DNA of 64,000 nt from Liopterus haemorrhoidalis. Its lineage: Eukaryota > Arthropoda > Insecta > Coleoptera > Dytiscidae. The notes beneath the pieces are model-generated. The model was not told the DNA's origin. It was given only the letters and a program-made list of their open reading frames with translations, and ran no database searches. How positions within the stretch are numbered: position 1 is the stretch's first letter; every line of letters begins with the position of its first letter. Both the position numbers and the translations under genes were made by a program. The stretch is taken from assembly GCA_963971575.1 (NCBI GenBank), contig OZ020624.1, forward strand, positions 9,882,625 to 9,946,624, in the 5' to 3' direction. Shown in pieces: positions 36,119-47,821 of this stretch.

Positions 36119-36370
36119 AGATGCCGTGGCTCTGTTGTTTACAGTGCACAGGGACATGGGTTCAAATCCCCCCCCCCCCCCACCGCCTTCGGATTATTAT
36201 TTTCCGAAATTGTGCAGTTTGCTCTGGAGCGAGTCAGCCTCAAATATTTAATACTTAAAATGAGTACCTGTTTATACAGGGATAATAGGACCGATCGAAA
36301 CGTCTCACTGACCACGTGGCTTACATATCTGTGGCCGGCGGTCTAGAAACTGAGAACGTACCAACGAGGT
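36119..36370 (+). repeat. tRNA-derived SINE, most complete copy of its family
   Basis: The head has an A box (TGGCTCTGTTG, 36127-36137) and a perfect B box (GGTTCAAATCC, 36159-36169), followed by a run of C, then a body with GCTCTGGAGCGAGTCAG, ATGAGTACCTGTTTATACAG, GGATAATAGGACCGATCG and CACTGACCACGTGGCTTAC, ending near CTGAGAACGT. Body fragments recur at 13683-13745 (reverse), 15773-15930 and 48786-48870. It would be transcribed by RNA polymerase III and moved by LINE enzymes. Confidence 0.65.
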
Positions 36371-36967
36371 AGTATAATATAGAGACTGAACGAGGGCGAT
36401 TTGTTGTGAAGCCAACACCCTCTTAGGCGGGGGGCGGGAAGGTGCCCCGAGGAGTTGTGCGTGTTGCTAACATCCAATGACGTCATATAAACCATTCGCC
36501 ATAAAACCTCATTGCTAACATCAATGTTTTGTCGATAAGAATTGCAAGTAAAAATATGTTTTTTTTAAAACAGTAAACTAATAAAATACATTTCATAAAT
36601 AATATTAAGTTAACCTTAATTTATTAGTATATTTTTAAGATAATTAGTAGTTTTTTTTTTTATTTCTCGTTTATGGTCTTTGATACTTAGGCAATTAGTC
36701 AAATATATAGGTTTTTAAATTACATACATTTAAAATACAAAATGAATGAAAAAAAAATGTCTAGTAGGACCTGAATTTAAAATGTACAGTGGACAATTTG
36801 GTTAATATAAAAATAAATTAATTCCTTGTCTACCTAGACACCTTTTTTCTCGATCATATTGTATAGCAATGCGTCAGACAATTTCTAAATTTAAAACGGG
36901 TAGATATCATTTATTCCAAGATAAATTAAAATTTATCTGACAAATTATAAAGATGTATATCTATAAT
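36371..36967. other. Repeat fragment, then AT-rich DNA
   Basis: 36395-36495 (TGTTGTGAAGCC, GAGGAGT, AATGACGTCATATAAA) is the diverged reverse complement of 37320-37430, so these two blocks may be arms of one decayed element of about 1.1 kb (36356-37470). Confidence 0.4.
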
Positions 36968-37160
36968 CAGTGCTGGGTAAAATACTTGTAAATTCTAATG
37001 TATTCGTACATTACATTAGTACTGAATAGTTTCAGTACATTATTCAGTACATTAGTACTGAATACAAATACCTTTTTTAAGGAAAAACTATATGTAATAT
37101 TTGAATTAAACAATACTTTTTAGTATTTAAAATACTAAATAGTTTAAATACAGTTCACAA
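36968..37160. mobile_element. Left end of a hAT-type element with subterminal AGTACTGAATA repeats
   Basis: CAGTGCTGGGTAAAATACTTG is a typical hAT left end. It is followed by three close copies of the words ATTAGTACTGAATA or CAGTACATTA. No matching right end was found. Confidence 0.4.
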
Positions 37161-38297
37161 CTCTTTAAATGCAATTTATGGTAATACTATTAAAAGTTGA
37201 TGGAAAGGTAAAATAGTAAAATAGAAAAAATAACACAACAAAACAATCATAAACACTATATGACGCCGGCGTTTTTCCTATTGATAGATGAGCAAAAAAT
37301 GTAAATTAGGCAACTTGTTATACTCCTCGGGCAAATCCCCCTTTCGTCTCCGCAGTGTCTTGGCTTCATAACAAACAATGCTAAGGCATTGAGTCTATTT
37401 ATATGACGTCAATGGAACGTACCTTCCTGCCCTTTATACGTCTATCTAGGCGTTGGGATCCTATTATTTATTTATTGTTTGATATACTCTAAATTCCAAA
37501 CTAAACAACTTCGTAAGTTGTCTTTAGTCATAATAGTTTTAAGATAAAATAAGTAAATTTTTCATCATTTAATGTTATATAGAATTAGAAATATGTAGAT
37601 TTTAGAAAAGGTGTTTTTAAGCATCTATTTTTTAAAATTAGTTCAAGTTGAAATATATTTGCTAATCTAAATTACCGAAACATGATAATAATTTACTTAT
37701 TTATATATCCTACTGACAAATTCCTATTAAAAATGCTAATAAAATAATCTAAATTGACCATTCGTATAATTTTTTCCCAAGTGACTATTTTTATAATTTT
37801 TTATAGGGTGCCGACACAATGGAATCTAGTTTACATATTTTAAAAATACGGTCTGTAGTGTTCAGCTAATTAGTCTGTTCGGAATGCGAGTCGCGTCAGA
37901 ATTCATCATACGACCTTGCTCCATACGTATTGTCCGTTTTATTGTTTTGTACCAACTAATATAGTTCTTTTCAAAGGAAAGATGCTCATATCCGATAACA
38001 GACTTTTCTAAATCTAAGGCGATTGCTATAAATTGCTTTTCTAAAAAAATATATAAACATCAAAACAACTTAAATGTTGGTATAATTGTCTTTTGAAAAA
38101 GGATATTCTCTTCAAGAAGTAGGGCTTTTTATATAATAATCTATCTAAGGGCTATTTTTATACACTACAGTTTTTTATAATTTCTTTAATCTCATGTTAT
38201 AATTTTTAACATTCAAATTAATTAAAACTCAAAGCAATTTAATAGAATTTTCATATAAAGTATGTTCCAAATGTTTAAGATGAACTAAATATTCATG
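37161..38297. other. No gene; dispersed-family terminus at 37445
   Basis: ATCTAGGCGTTGGGATCCTATTATTTATTT at 37443 onward is a copy of the terminus described at 2212 and 63018. Nothing else is recognised. Confidence 0.4.
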
Positions 38298-38440
38298 TTC
38301 TTAAGTTGTCATGAGTTCATTTTTTAACAGCTAAAGTGTGCTTTTGCTAAACAAATTCATCAAAAGCCTCATTTAAAGCCTCGATAAATGTTACTAGATT
38401 ACAAAATCTAATTCCGCTGAAACCAAAGACACAGACTATA
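38298..38440. mobile_element. GTTCCGC fold-back family fragment
   Basis: AAGTTGTCATGAG, GTGCTTTTGCTAAACAAATT and AATCTAATTCCGCTGAAACC with ACAGACT match one arm of the unit at 50137-50265. Confidence 0.55.
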
Positions 38441-38454
38441 CAATCTTAACTTAA

Positions 38455-39186
38455 GGGGGGGGTCTGATAACCACATTTTAAGCATATTTTTGTGATTTTT
38501 TTTTAAATCTATGGTTAAATTTATTCATTTTCAAACTAAGTACATATATAAAGTATGTTTTGAAGAAGATACAAAAAAATTTTGAAGGCAAAATATGGCG
38601 AAATGAGCCAGCTGTGGCAAATCTTCTCAGACTCCGGGAAAAAAATAGATTTTGCGGTGACCAGCATAATTTGTCACTGGATCATCTGAAATCAAAAATC
38701 CAAAAAGATTTTGTTAGTTTATGAGTTTGCCGAGGTAATGACGTTGAGTTTTTATTTTTAAAATGATTTTTCAGTTTTTAGCGTTACTTAGAAGACAAAA
38801 AAAAAATTAATTCCCCCTAAAAAAAACCTAAAAATGGGTATATTTGTGATTGTTAAATAAAAAAAAAACATGAAAAAAAAAATATCTCAACATCGTTACC
38901 TCGGCAAACTCATAAACTAACAAAATCTTTTTGGATTTTTGATTTCAGATGATCCAGTGACGAGTTATGCTGGTCACCGCAAAATCTAATTTTTTTCCCG
39001 GAGTCTGAGAAGATTTGCCACAGCTGGCTCATTTCGCCATATTTTGCCTTCAAATTTTTTTTGTATCTTCTTCAAAACATACTTTATATATGTACTTAGT
39101 TTGAAAATGAATAAATTTAACCATAGATTTGAAAGAAATTCACAAAAATATGCTTAAAATGTGGTTATCAGACCCTACCCCCCCCC
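38455..39186. mobile_element. TTAA-flanked giant fold-back element, 732 bp
   Basis: Two arms of about 290 bp (38461-38752 and 38891-39177) are reverse complements with few mismatches, for example GTCTGATAACCACATTTTAA on the left and its complement on the right, around a loop of about 140 bases. Runs of G and C form the outer ends, and TTAA lies on both sides (38451-38454 and 39187-39190), as for piggyBac-type insertions. It has no coding capacity. A transcript through it would form a long hairpin RNA. Confidence 0.85.
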
Positions 39187-39190
39187 TTAA

Positions 39191-40129
39191 TAATTCCATT
39201 TTTTTGTCGTTGTCCTCCACCCTATTTTCCATACGGGTTGATCTAATAATTTGAAAAAAATCTCAACTATGTACATTGATGGGAACCGGAATAGTTCATA
39301 AGGATTTTGTTTCATATTAGTTTTGAAAAAAATATCGAATTTTTTGTCGTTGAAAGAAATTATATTTTTTATTTATTTATTTTTTTTTGTGTGGTATCAG
39401 AAGAAATGTCATAAGATGTAGATTAAGTTACAAAAAGTAGTTTATTAAAATTTCTTTACACTAATTATGCCAAAAATATGCTAAAAATCTTTTGTCCCAT
39501 GCACTTTGACCCAGATAATTAATTTAAAAAAAATTAAATTTAAAAAAATCTGAATAATGCACATTAAATTGAACCGAAATAGTACAACAGGATTTTTTTT
39601 GATCTGATTATTTTTGCGCACATCTCATAATAAAGTACGTTTGTCTCTAGATGGAAGCACGTAACTTATTTGTTTAAAAGTCAAAAAATAAAAATTCAAA
39701 CTTCACATCATTAATTTTTCAGTATTTAAATTGTCATGCACGTATGTATATTGCTTCAAAATATAATAATTTTTAATATATCAATTTATTACAGTATTAA
39801 CAAATTATACTCTTTAATAACAACAATATACAATAATAGCAATATGTTTCGTTTAACAATTATTATACTTGTTAGGTTTTCCATCAGTTTGTAATAAGCA
39901 TTTTATGATTACTAAAGTAATAAAGAGATTTCTAACTGGTCTTCGCCATTCATGCACCTGTAAAGCAGATGATACACCAATAAACAACAAGTCTGCTGAC
40001 TTCATTTATTATAAAATCATAGAAAATATACATAATAAAGTATTTAATATAATCTGTTCCTAGTGACTGTTAGTTAAATTTTACATTTCAAACAACGAGA
40101 CTAGAGATAAATATAATAATATCAAAGAT
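39191..40129. other. No gene; repeat fragment
   Basis: 39265-39620 shares words with 24360-24420 (GAACCG..ATAGTTCA). The rest is AT-rich. The 64-codon frame at 39869 has no motif. Confidence 0.4.
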
Positions 40130-40720
40130 TAACAAAAATTCAAATATTTACGAATGATAGTAAGACTGAGTACCGCATCAATATGACAGGCAGTCACACT
40201 ATCCCCCCTGACAACCTGGAACGCACAAATCGCAAGGTTGACAGTGTCGCTCCCTGTACAACATGATGCAATAATAAATCTTAAAATCATAAAACTCCAC
40301 ATCCAAGTAAACCAGTGAAAAAACCCAAAAACAGGCAATGAAATCCGGAACAATCATACAATTCGACGCACCATTCCCCCAAAAACAATGGTACGCACAA
40401 GGGTAATGGGAGAATGGTACCTCGAACGGTATATTAAGACCGAAGTTCAGAACCCTCTGAGAGCTAAACCCCTATTAAAATACATGAATTGTAACAACAA
40501 CGACAATTTCATCGGTACAAGCACCGAGAAAACCATTACGGTAACAGTGAGAAACCTAAAAGGACATAGAGCAATAAATCATCATACAGTCCGACGTACT
40601 AATACCCCAATAATCGATGGTACGCACAAAGATCTTGCGAAATGAGTACCCCAAATTGTATATCAGACCTAAGACTCTATTCCCTCAGAGAATCCCAAAA
40701 CTCTGTTTTAACACGTTTTT
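40130..40720. repeat. Region with a diverged 227-bp direct repeat, unknown nature
   Basis: CCCCAAAAACAATGGTACGC with GGTACCTCGAACGGTATATT, AAGACCGAAG, CCCTCTGAGAG (from 40377) is echoed by CCCCAATAATCGATGGTACG with GTACCCCAAATTGTATATCA, AGACCTAAGA, CCCTCAGAGAA (from 40604). An 85-codon frame (40388-40645) crosses it with no recognised domain. It is less AT-rich than its surroundings. Confidence 0.5.
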
Positions 40721-41149
40721 TGAAATTTAAATTACAATAAAATTATAGATTTTATGGTACTAGAAAGAAGGAACCGCAAAGAAAATGGATATTATTCAAG
40801 TCGCCAAATTCTTCAAAATCAAATAGGTAACCCGTGTGGAATCAAAACTATTAAAGAATTGTGCAAATAAACTCAAAAATATCAAAGATGTAATAAGATA
40901 AAAATGAGACCATGTGGTTCATTCTACACCAGTTCCACAAAATAAATTTTAATTAAATAATTCGATATTTATTATTGGTAAAATATTTTTAATATTGTTT
41001 TTGATTATAGTCATGAATTATGACAATTTTAAACAAGATATGGATTTGGTAAAATTACAAACATTACCGTTTTTAAATGGAATTCTATGTGAAAATTATA
41101 TATGACTTGTTCACAAAATACAAACCATGATTAATCCAAAATGCGTATG

Positions 41150-41420
41150 CTTATACCGTAGTTGAGACTGGTCTAGGTTCACCTATTTGGTGGTATAGTG
41201 TTCCTGAGATGCGGCTGAGCTTTAAGGTGTGACATAAGCTTTATGTGCGTGATCCTGTGCTTGAGCCTATGCGCATATGACGCGGTACTGTATGAGGCTA
41301 TAACGCATCTAACAGCCGTCCATCATCGCGGCCAGTGGTAGCAAGCCACTGTCAGAGGTCAGCCGGCCAACGTGAATGCCCATCACTTCACTTCACCGCA
41401 TCACTTCACCACTTCCGGGT
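41150..41420. other. GC-richer island, unidentified
   Basis: It contains CATCGCGGCCAGTGGTAGCA, CAGAGGTCAGCCGGCC and a CATCACTTCACTTCACCG repeat. No frame, box A/B promoter or TIR is evident. It may be part of a SINE or a diverged element. Confidence 0.3.
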
Positions 41421-41862
41421 TATAATTAAACTCATACAATACCATCACTATTAAAGCACTTAATGCCTTTGCATTGCCTTTGATAACATTACTTTTGATG
41501 ACAACTAATTATTTTAATAAAGATATGCATGTTGTTTCCTGTTCCTTATGAAATGTGGTTATGTCAGTTGCAACTTGATTTGTTGGTGATACTTTTAATA
41601 ATGTTTAATAAGTAGTGGCTTGTGAAGAAACTGCGTAATTGGTCCTTCCATAATCACATTACGTATTCCATTTATATTCACAGCTTAAGACGCATCATAG
41701 CCGGATAATCATTATTCTTGAAGACCAAATCTATAACTGGAATAGCATATTCTCTACAAAGGTTGAAATGAAAGAATTCGATGCGAGTGGAACCACGAGC
41801 AACAAAAAAATTAAGAAATTTTATAAATAATTATTTTAGTAAACATTTTATTTTAACAAATA

Positions 41863-42370
41863 ATTTATATATATATATATATTCTTTATTCCCTAGGCCT
41901 TACGGCGTTCAGGGTATTAACCATTACAAAAAATAAAACAATAAATCCAACAATAAATACATAACAATCCAATACAATTAACAATGTTTTTTCTCTTTTC
42001 TATCTTCTTGCTCCAATGTCCCTCTCCTTCTGGTTTCCCTCTCCGATCTCCTTCCTTCTTGCTTCCAGTTCTCTCGCCAATCTTTGATTTATTTTATTTT
42101 ATTTCATTCTCTTCCCTTCCAACCATTTCTTCACCTCTCCTCCTATCTCCCTTCCTTCCTCCCCATTTCTAGGTAACCTCATCCCCCTTCCTTCCTTCCA
42201 TTTCTCCCCTTCTGCTTCCCACCGGGTCTCCTTCTTCTTCCCTTTACCCCTTCCTGTTATCCTTCCCCAATCTCAATCCTTCTTGCCTCTAATTCCCTCG
42301 CCCACCTCTCCCCCATTCCATCTTCGTGCAACAGGTCTAATGTGTTCCGCAACCATACTGTAAACAAATA
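41863..42370 (-). pseudogene. LINE 3' end (C-terminal tail, 3' UTR and TA tail)
   Basis: On the minus strand the segment begins with NTLDLLHEDGMGERWARELE and ARRIEIGEG then stop (about 42360-42270), a purine-rich coding tail like those ending the polymerases at 17065 and 59206. A G/A-rich 3' UTR follows and finishes with CGCCGTAAGGCCTAGGGAAT, AAAGAA and a (TA)n tail at 41863-41882, the kind of 3' terminus this LINE lineage carries. The pyrimidine-rich plus-strand frame (41984-42172) is its shadow. Confidence 0.6.
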
Positions 42371-43200
42371 ATCTATATTACATAGCAAATTAATTAATTA
42401 ATTGAACTTATTTTTTGTATAATTGTAGTTTAATTTGTCACACTTCGACCACTTTCTTAGTACTTTTTAGTAAGTTTTGTTAGTTTATAAAATAAACTAA
42501 CATTACATTTATTTAAAGTATTCATACGCGCATTGATACTGTCCGCACTACTTTTCAGCGCAGAGAAATGCATACTTTATAGTGAATAATATCTGACAAC
42601 GAGCCTTAAATATAGGTCAGTCGTTAAATCAACGCAGTTGGTCATTTTGCGTCATAACTTCAATAACAAACTTAGTGTTGAAAAAATAACTAAATCGATT
42701 TTTGTTGCATGTGAATTATAGACTAATATTGCTCTTCACTCTTTTATTTTACTAAAACATACCTTTTGAAGTCATATTAAGTTTGTGACCGATAGTCATT
42801 TTGAAGATTTAAAAATTTTAATAGTGTTTAATATAGGGACATTTGTATTGGTATCGCTAAATATAACGATATTTATATTTGACATTTTTTAATACGCTTT
42901 GATGTATTTTGATACTTTTGTTCACATCTAACTTATAGTAATTTCTAAAAACCTTTTTTATTTAGTTTGTTGTTTATTTAGCAGTTTTATGTTTAGTTAT
43001 CAATTTTCTTATAGATTTCCATTTTATATTGTGTGTAGTGCATAGGTTTTTAGGTTAAATTCAACGTATTTCTATTTTCTTTTCTTTGATCATATTTTTG
43101 GATCACATCAGCCCTTTTTTTGGACTACTTAGACTATTAGAATAGTTTATTTGTTTCTCTTCTGTTCTTAATCTTATATTTTCATTTCGATACAAGTATA
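42371..43200. other. No gene seen
   Basis: AT-rich, no recognised signal. Confidence 0.45.
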
Positions 43201-43209
43201 TATTACCTG

Positions 43210-43345
43210 GATATCCGGTTCCGATTACCCGGTTTCGGATACCCGGTTCCGATTACCCGGTTCCAATTACCCGGTTCCGAAACCGGGTAACCGGGTAAAC
43301 CCGAAATTTTTTTTTTTTTTGAACCGGTCCCGGTTTCGTCAAGAT
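43210..43345. repeat. ACCCGG-rich tandem/inverted motif cluster
   Basis: Repeats of CCGGTTCCGATTACCCGGTT (five close copies) run into the inverted AACCGGGTAACCGGGTAAAC, then a T-run and GAACCGGTCCCGGTTTC. Such clusters are common just inside hAT ends as transposase-binding repeats; no end or target duplication could be fixed here. Confidence 0.55.
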
Positions 43346-43396
43346 TGATTTCTGACAGCACTAGTATAGAATAAATAACCACTGCGTCATATAAAC

Positions 43397-43518
43397 CTGG
43401 GGTGCGCAAAGAAGAGGTCACACTCCTCGACTGGGGCGTCAAACGCCCGTAACACCAAAGCATGAGTTTGTATTTGACCAAAAAATGGGGCGCGACATGA
43501 AAAGTTTACGCAACCCTG
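43397..43518. mobile_element. Very short hAT-like relic, 122 bp
   Basis: The left CCTGGGGTGCGCAAAGAAG and right, read inward, CAGGGTTGCGTAAACTTTTC pair imperfectly, as do the inner GGGGCG words. The flanking 8-mers ATATAAAC and ACCTAGAC agree at 5 of 8. Confidence 0.4.
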
Positions 43519-45374
43519 ACCTAGACCATAGAAAACTATTACAATTATGGGTTAATGTTCCGTATAAGTCCACCACGGACAACTCGTTAGAGAAACCGTG
43601 TATGCTAGTTGGAATGAGATTTAGCCCTGGCGAAGCGCCGCTCCTTTCTTTCAAAACACAACATTTACGATACACTTTATCATTTCCAATATTTTTATTC
43701 AAAACTGAAATCTAAATAAGTACTTCATAGTTATCCGTTTCGAATTCCAAGCAATTATTTAATAAGTGTTTGTTAACATTTAGCTCCTATTAGCGTTTTT
43801 AAAGAAAAACTTGAATAATAAAATTTCAGTATGTATACGTATTAAGTCACATTTAAATGGTTTAAATGAGATTTATAGAATACTTATTTTGAAGAATATT
43901 AACATTATTAAAAGAGAGAATTCTCAAAAATATCAATATATTCCGACCTACCAATTTTATGTCTGAAATAGAAAATTTCGTTTTTCGTCGCATTCATAGA
44001 TGCTAAATTATGTAAATGTATTAAAACTGTATAAAGCATTTATGTATATATCTTCACTATATGCAAACAATCAATGATAAAACTTATTAGGTTAGGTTTA
44101 GTTAGCAAAAATTTTAGACAGAAAAAACTGAAACTTGCTAGACGTATATGAACAGGTACTCATATGGAATTTTTACCTGTTTCCAATGAGATTTATAGTA
44201 TACGTATTTTGAAATATATTAACTTCATGAATAGTTCCAAAAATATCAGTTATATTCGGACGTTCCTTGTGTGAAAAACGGGTATTTCTCTGCCAACTAC
44301 AGATGCATGAATGATTACTATTGGCTGGTCGTAAGAGTGGGGTTACGACCGTGCCTTCTCGTTTATAACGTTAGAATATAATTCATTCTAAGCATACAAG
44401 CCTAGTTTTGGTGGACTAATACGGAACATTAACCCAATTATGTGTTCAGAAGATCTCACATTTCATACGTACATTAAAATAATTTTCTAGTTTTGTAATT
44501 GGAAATTTATTTTCCCACAATTATAAAGTATTGTTGTGATAACACCAAACTAAACTGTGAAACTGTTGGAATTCACTGACCGAATCGACGGAGTGTATGT
44601 TCAACCATACATGTGCAAAAATCCAGTGTCGGGTATCCAAAGTTCACACCATAGCGTGTTGTGTCATTTTTGGTTGAAGTGACGAGAGGCTGAGTGGCCA
44701 ACAATGAAATACAATAACCCGATGTGAACGTACAGCGACCGGCAGAAATGGAAAGCGTCAAACCTTCCTGTATATTTTTACTGGTACGGCAAAACAGAAA
44801 CCAGTTATGAAAATGATACGTTCTCGTCGCGTCCACACACACATACACGTACACACATTCGTACGGCTTAAATACATACATACTTCACATAGGCGCCGAC
44901 AAAAGGAACTTATTTTTATAACAGACATTTGATTTTCCTTCTTATCATTTCAATCACTAAAACTAAATTTATTGGAAAATTAATATTCAACTTTAGCTCA
45001 ATCTTGAATCAATTACAGCTCTTATTTAATAATAGGCTTACCTTAGTTAACTAGTCTTATTTTCAATTACTTTCAGTGTATTTAGCTTTCCTTTTTTAGA
45101 ACGCCAAAATGTTTATACTGGAGAATCAACCATATCTGCAAATGTTGCAGTTATTATAAGGTGACAATTCTTACTGGTTTTACCAGTACTGTACTGTTTT
45201 TTTGGTCATTGGTCCTGGTTAGTTGTAAAATATAACCAGTACAGTTTAGGGACACAAAATCCAAAATTATTAATTATTCAAAAGATCGAGTAATCGTTCC
45301 ATCTTTCAGTACGCGCGTAAATTTAAACACAAAATACGGCTCAGCAGTATAGCGGCCTTTTCAAAATTACTTTC
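43519..45374. other. No gene seen
   Basis: Frames of 76-102 codons on either strand near 43440-43715 and 44573-44881 overlap, lack motifs and are not supported. Confidence 0.4.
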
Positions 45375-45378
45375 TTAA

Positions 45379-46153
45379 GGCGGCGCACAACCCTATAGTT
45401 CTCAATAGTTTCTTATACAAAACTAATAATCGGAAATAAAATTAATAACAATGTATATATCAAAATTTGCAGCAAATTTTTATCTATCTAATAGGATATT
45501 TTTAATTGTAGAAAAAGTTGTAATGTAATTGTAAATAAGCAAATTACATTATAGACGCCATCTTGTAAACCAATTGACACATATTTGCGTACGATGCGGC
45601 AAATTGTAGCTAAAGCTTCATTCTACAAATATGTTTATAACTATTTTGCTCTATTGTGAAAACTACTTATAGTTATTATACTTGGTAGTCTATTTTTGCC
45701 GCCATCTTGAATCTGCCGAGGTTTTCAAAATAGGTGTTCCAAGAAAAATGATTTAATCTTCGTAAAGAATACGTGTACCAAGTGGCATTCATCAAAAAGT
45801 ATATATATTATCATCAAGTATAATATTTTTCGACGAAGGTTCTAAACTATAAGGAATCAAGTCGAAATAAATGTTGACGTATTATTTGAACATTTCTACA
45901 CAAAACTATATAAATATAAAGGTTATTCGAAACCCACAAATAGATTTAAAAAATTACAGAACAATATCGCTGATGTCTATTTTTAAGTTATTGAGCGATA
46001 ATACTTTTACAATAAATGTTTCTACAATTAAAAATATCTTATTAGATAGATAAAAATTCGATGCAAAATTTGATGTATAGGTTGATACTAATTTTATTTT
46101 AGATTTTTAGTTTTGTATAACAAATAAGTAACCACTGGGGGTTATACGCAGCC
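45379..46153. mobile_element. TTAA-flanked TIR element, copy 2, 775 bp (opposite orientation)
   Basis: The reverse complement of 34252-35011, from GGCGGCGCACAACCC to GGGTTATACGCAGCC, again with TTAA on both sides (45375-45378 and 46154-46157). It differs from copy 1 by scattered substitutions and a short insertion near 45802. The shared 60-codon frame is at 45871-46053. Confidence 0.8.
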
Positions 46154-46157
46154 TTAA

Positions 46158-46739
46158 TCTACAATATAAATAAAATAAATACATTTAATTTTTTCACTTA
46201 AAGGCCAAAAAACTAAGCTTACTCTGCAATATTTTATATATTATATATATTCTACGATAGAAAAATTAATTGAGAGGGGGGTCTATTTCTAAAAAATATC
46301 CGATAAATAATATAAAATTTATTATTGCCGCTTTACGGGTGGTCTTATATGTTAATTACATTTTGACTATGATTTGTTTTTTATCAACAAAAGAGATGAT
46401 TTTATTTTCAGTAGCTTAGTTTTTATTAAGTATATGATTTTTTAGTTCCCGGGGGGGGGGGGGGGAGGAAAATATAAAACTGTCAAACCAGTCTGTCCAA
46501 CCACTACATGCATCATGCATATACCAAATTCCCTAAACGAGGAGGATGTTGTTTGATAATGTAATGAAAATTTATTATTTTAAAAGGCATGAAAAAGCAA
46601 AACAGAAAATATGATATAAAAACTCGTTACATAAGGTTTATCCGTACTTGTCGATTAGAAAATTCATAACTTTGCGACTCGTTTTGTAACCTCGACTCGT
46701 GCGGAAAAATAATGTCTTATAAAACTTGGGTTTCAATAT
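46158..46739. other. No gene seen
   Basis: AT-rich with a G-run at about 46449-46466. Confidence 0.45.
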
Positions 46740-47115
46740 ACAATATTAAAAAAATACAGTATACATTTCGGCTTGTTATGCCATCATCAAATGAATGAAA
46801 GTGTTAAGAAAAATGTTGATAAATTAAACAAAATGTAAACTATAAACTTAATAGAAAATGGTCTGAGCAGGGATTTGGAAATACCATTGACCATAGTATT
46901 AATTATAGGTGATTCAAACAGATCTAGCTGTTTTTTAATTAGCTCGTTTCGTTGTACATATTTAACTTCAAAAGCTTCTAAGAAGTATATGGGTCTACGG
47001 CATTTATTTTCAAAATATAAAATTTCGTAATTTTCTTGACTACATTGGTGCTCGTTTCCAAATAAATTCGTTCCGATTCGTCTTTTCTAATTTGGTTTTC
47101 ACACCAATGAATGCC
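46740..47115 (-). pseudogene. Possible Penelope-like element 3' relic
   Basis: The minus strand from 47115 down can be read as a decayed C-terminal protein segment (ETSTNVVKKITKFYILK), then non-coding sequence, then TTGATGATGGCATAACAAGC and CGAAATGTA at 46790-46762. The last has the GAUGA, GGC/GCC stem, GAAA order of a hammerhead core, with U in place of the usual C at its start. Penelope-like elements carry such motifs near their ends. The protein reading is weak. Confidence 0.3.
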
Positions 47116-47821
47116 AGATATGTTGTGTGTTTTTTTTTTTTTTGCTAATTAACTATTTTGCTTATTTAAAAACACGTACAGTATAACTATTATAAGGAAG
47201 AATGTAATAATTTTGTCTTACCTATATATGAATAAATATTATAGGCACATAATAAGTATAGTATCTACTTCATAATTTAATCAATAGATGTCTCAAACGT
47301 CACTTAATATACCATAAAATTCAATAAAGCTTATACTTCAAAGTAACTAACGCTTACAGAAGCACAATTATGTTAAATATATAAGTATAAAGTATTTGTT
47401 AAATGTGAACGCCGCTGGTTAATAGTGAGTATACATTTCTTCTTTTTATGGTAACATTTTGGATTATTTATTTTTTTATTAATTGAAATTCTTGAACATA
47501 ATTTGGCAATTCTGATTAAAATTATTAAACAGTAGCTTTTTCAGTTTATTTGTTTAACAATAAAAAAATAAAATTAATCTATATCAAACACTTGCTTACA
47601 ATACTAGAACTGCGTATATTCATTTTGTAATATGCAATATGTTCGAAAGATGGATCTTGAATTTGATTTTAAAAATTTTCAATTTGCATATTGGTGATGT
47701 TTATCGTTTTTGAACATTCCATTATTATCTAGATGCTTTTTTTCTCGATAATATTGTAGAAAAATCTGAGATGAACTATTACTATTACTATTACTTTAAA
47801 TAATTTGGATACAAAAATAAT
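47116..47821. other. No gene seen
   Basis: AT-rich upstream flank of the truncated RT; no endonuclease frame is present. Confidence 0.45.

Noticed and set aside
41984..42172. Pyrimidine-rich plus-strand frame
   Set aside because: It is the antisense of a purine-rich LINE 3' end.
43203..43481. 92-codon minus frame with PGYPVSEPGNWNR repeats
   Set aside because: Translation of the ACCCGG motif cluster and part of the adjoining 122-bp relic.
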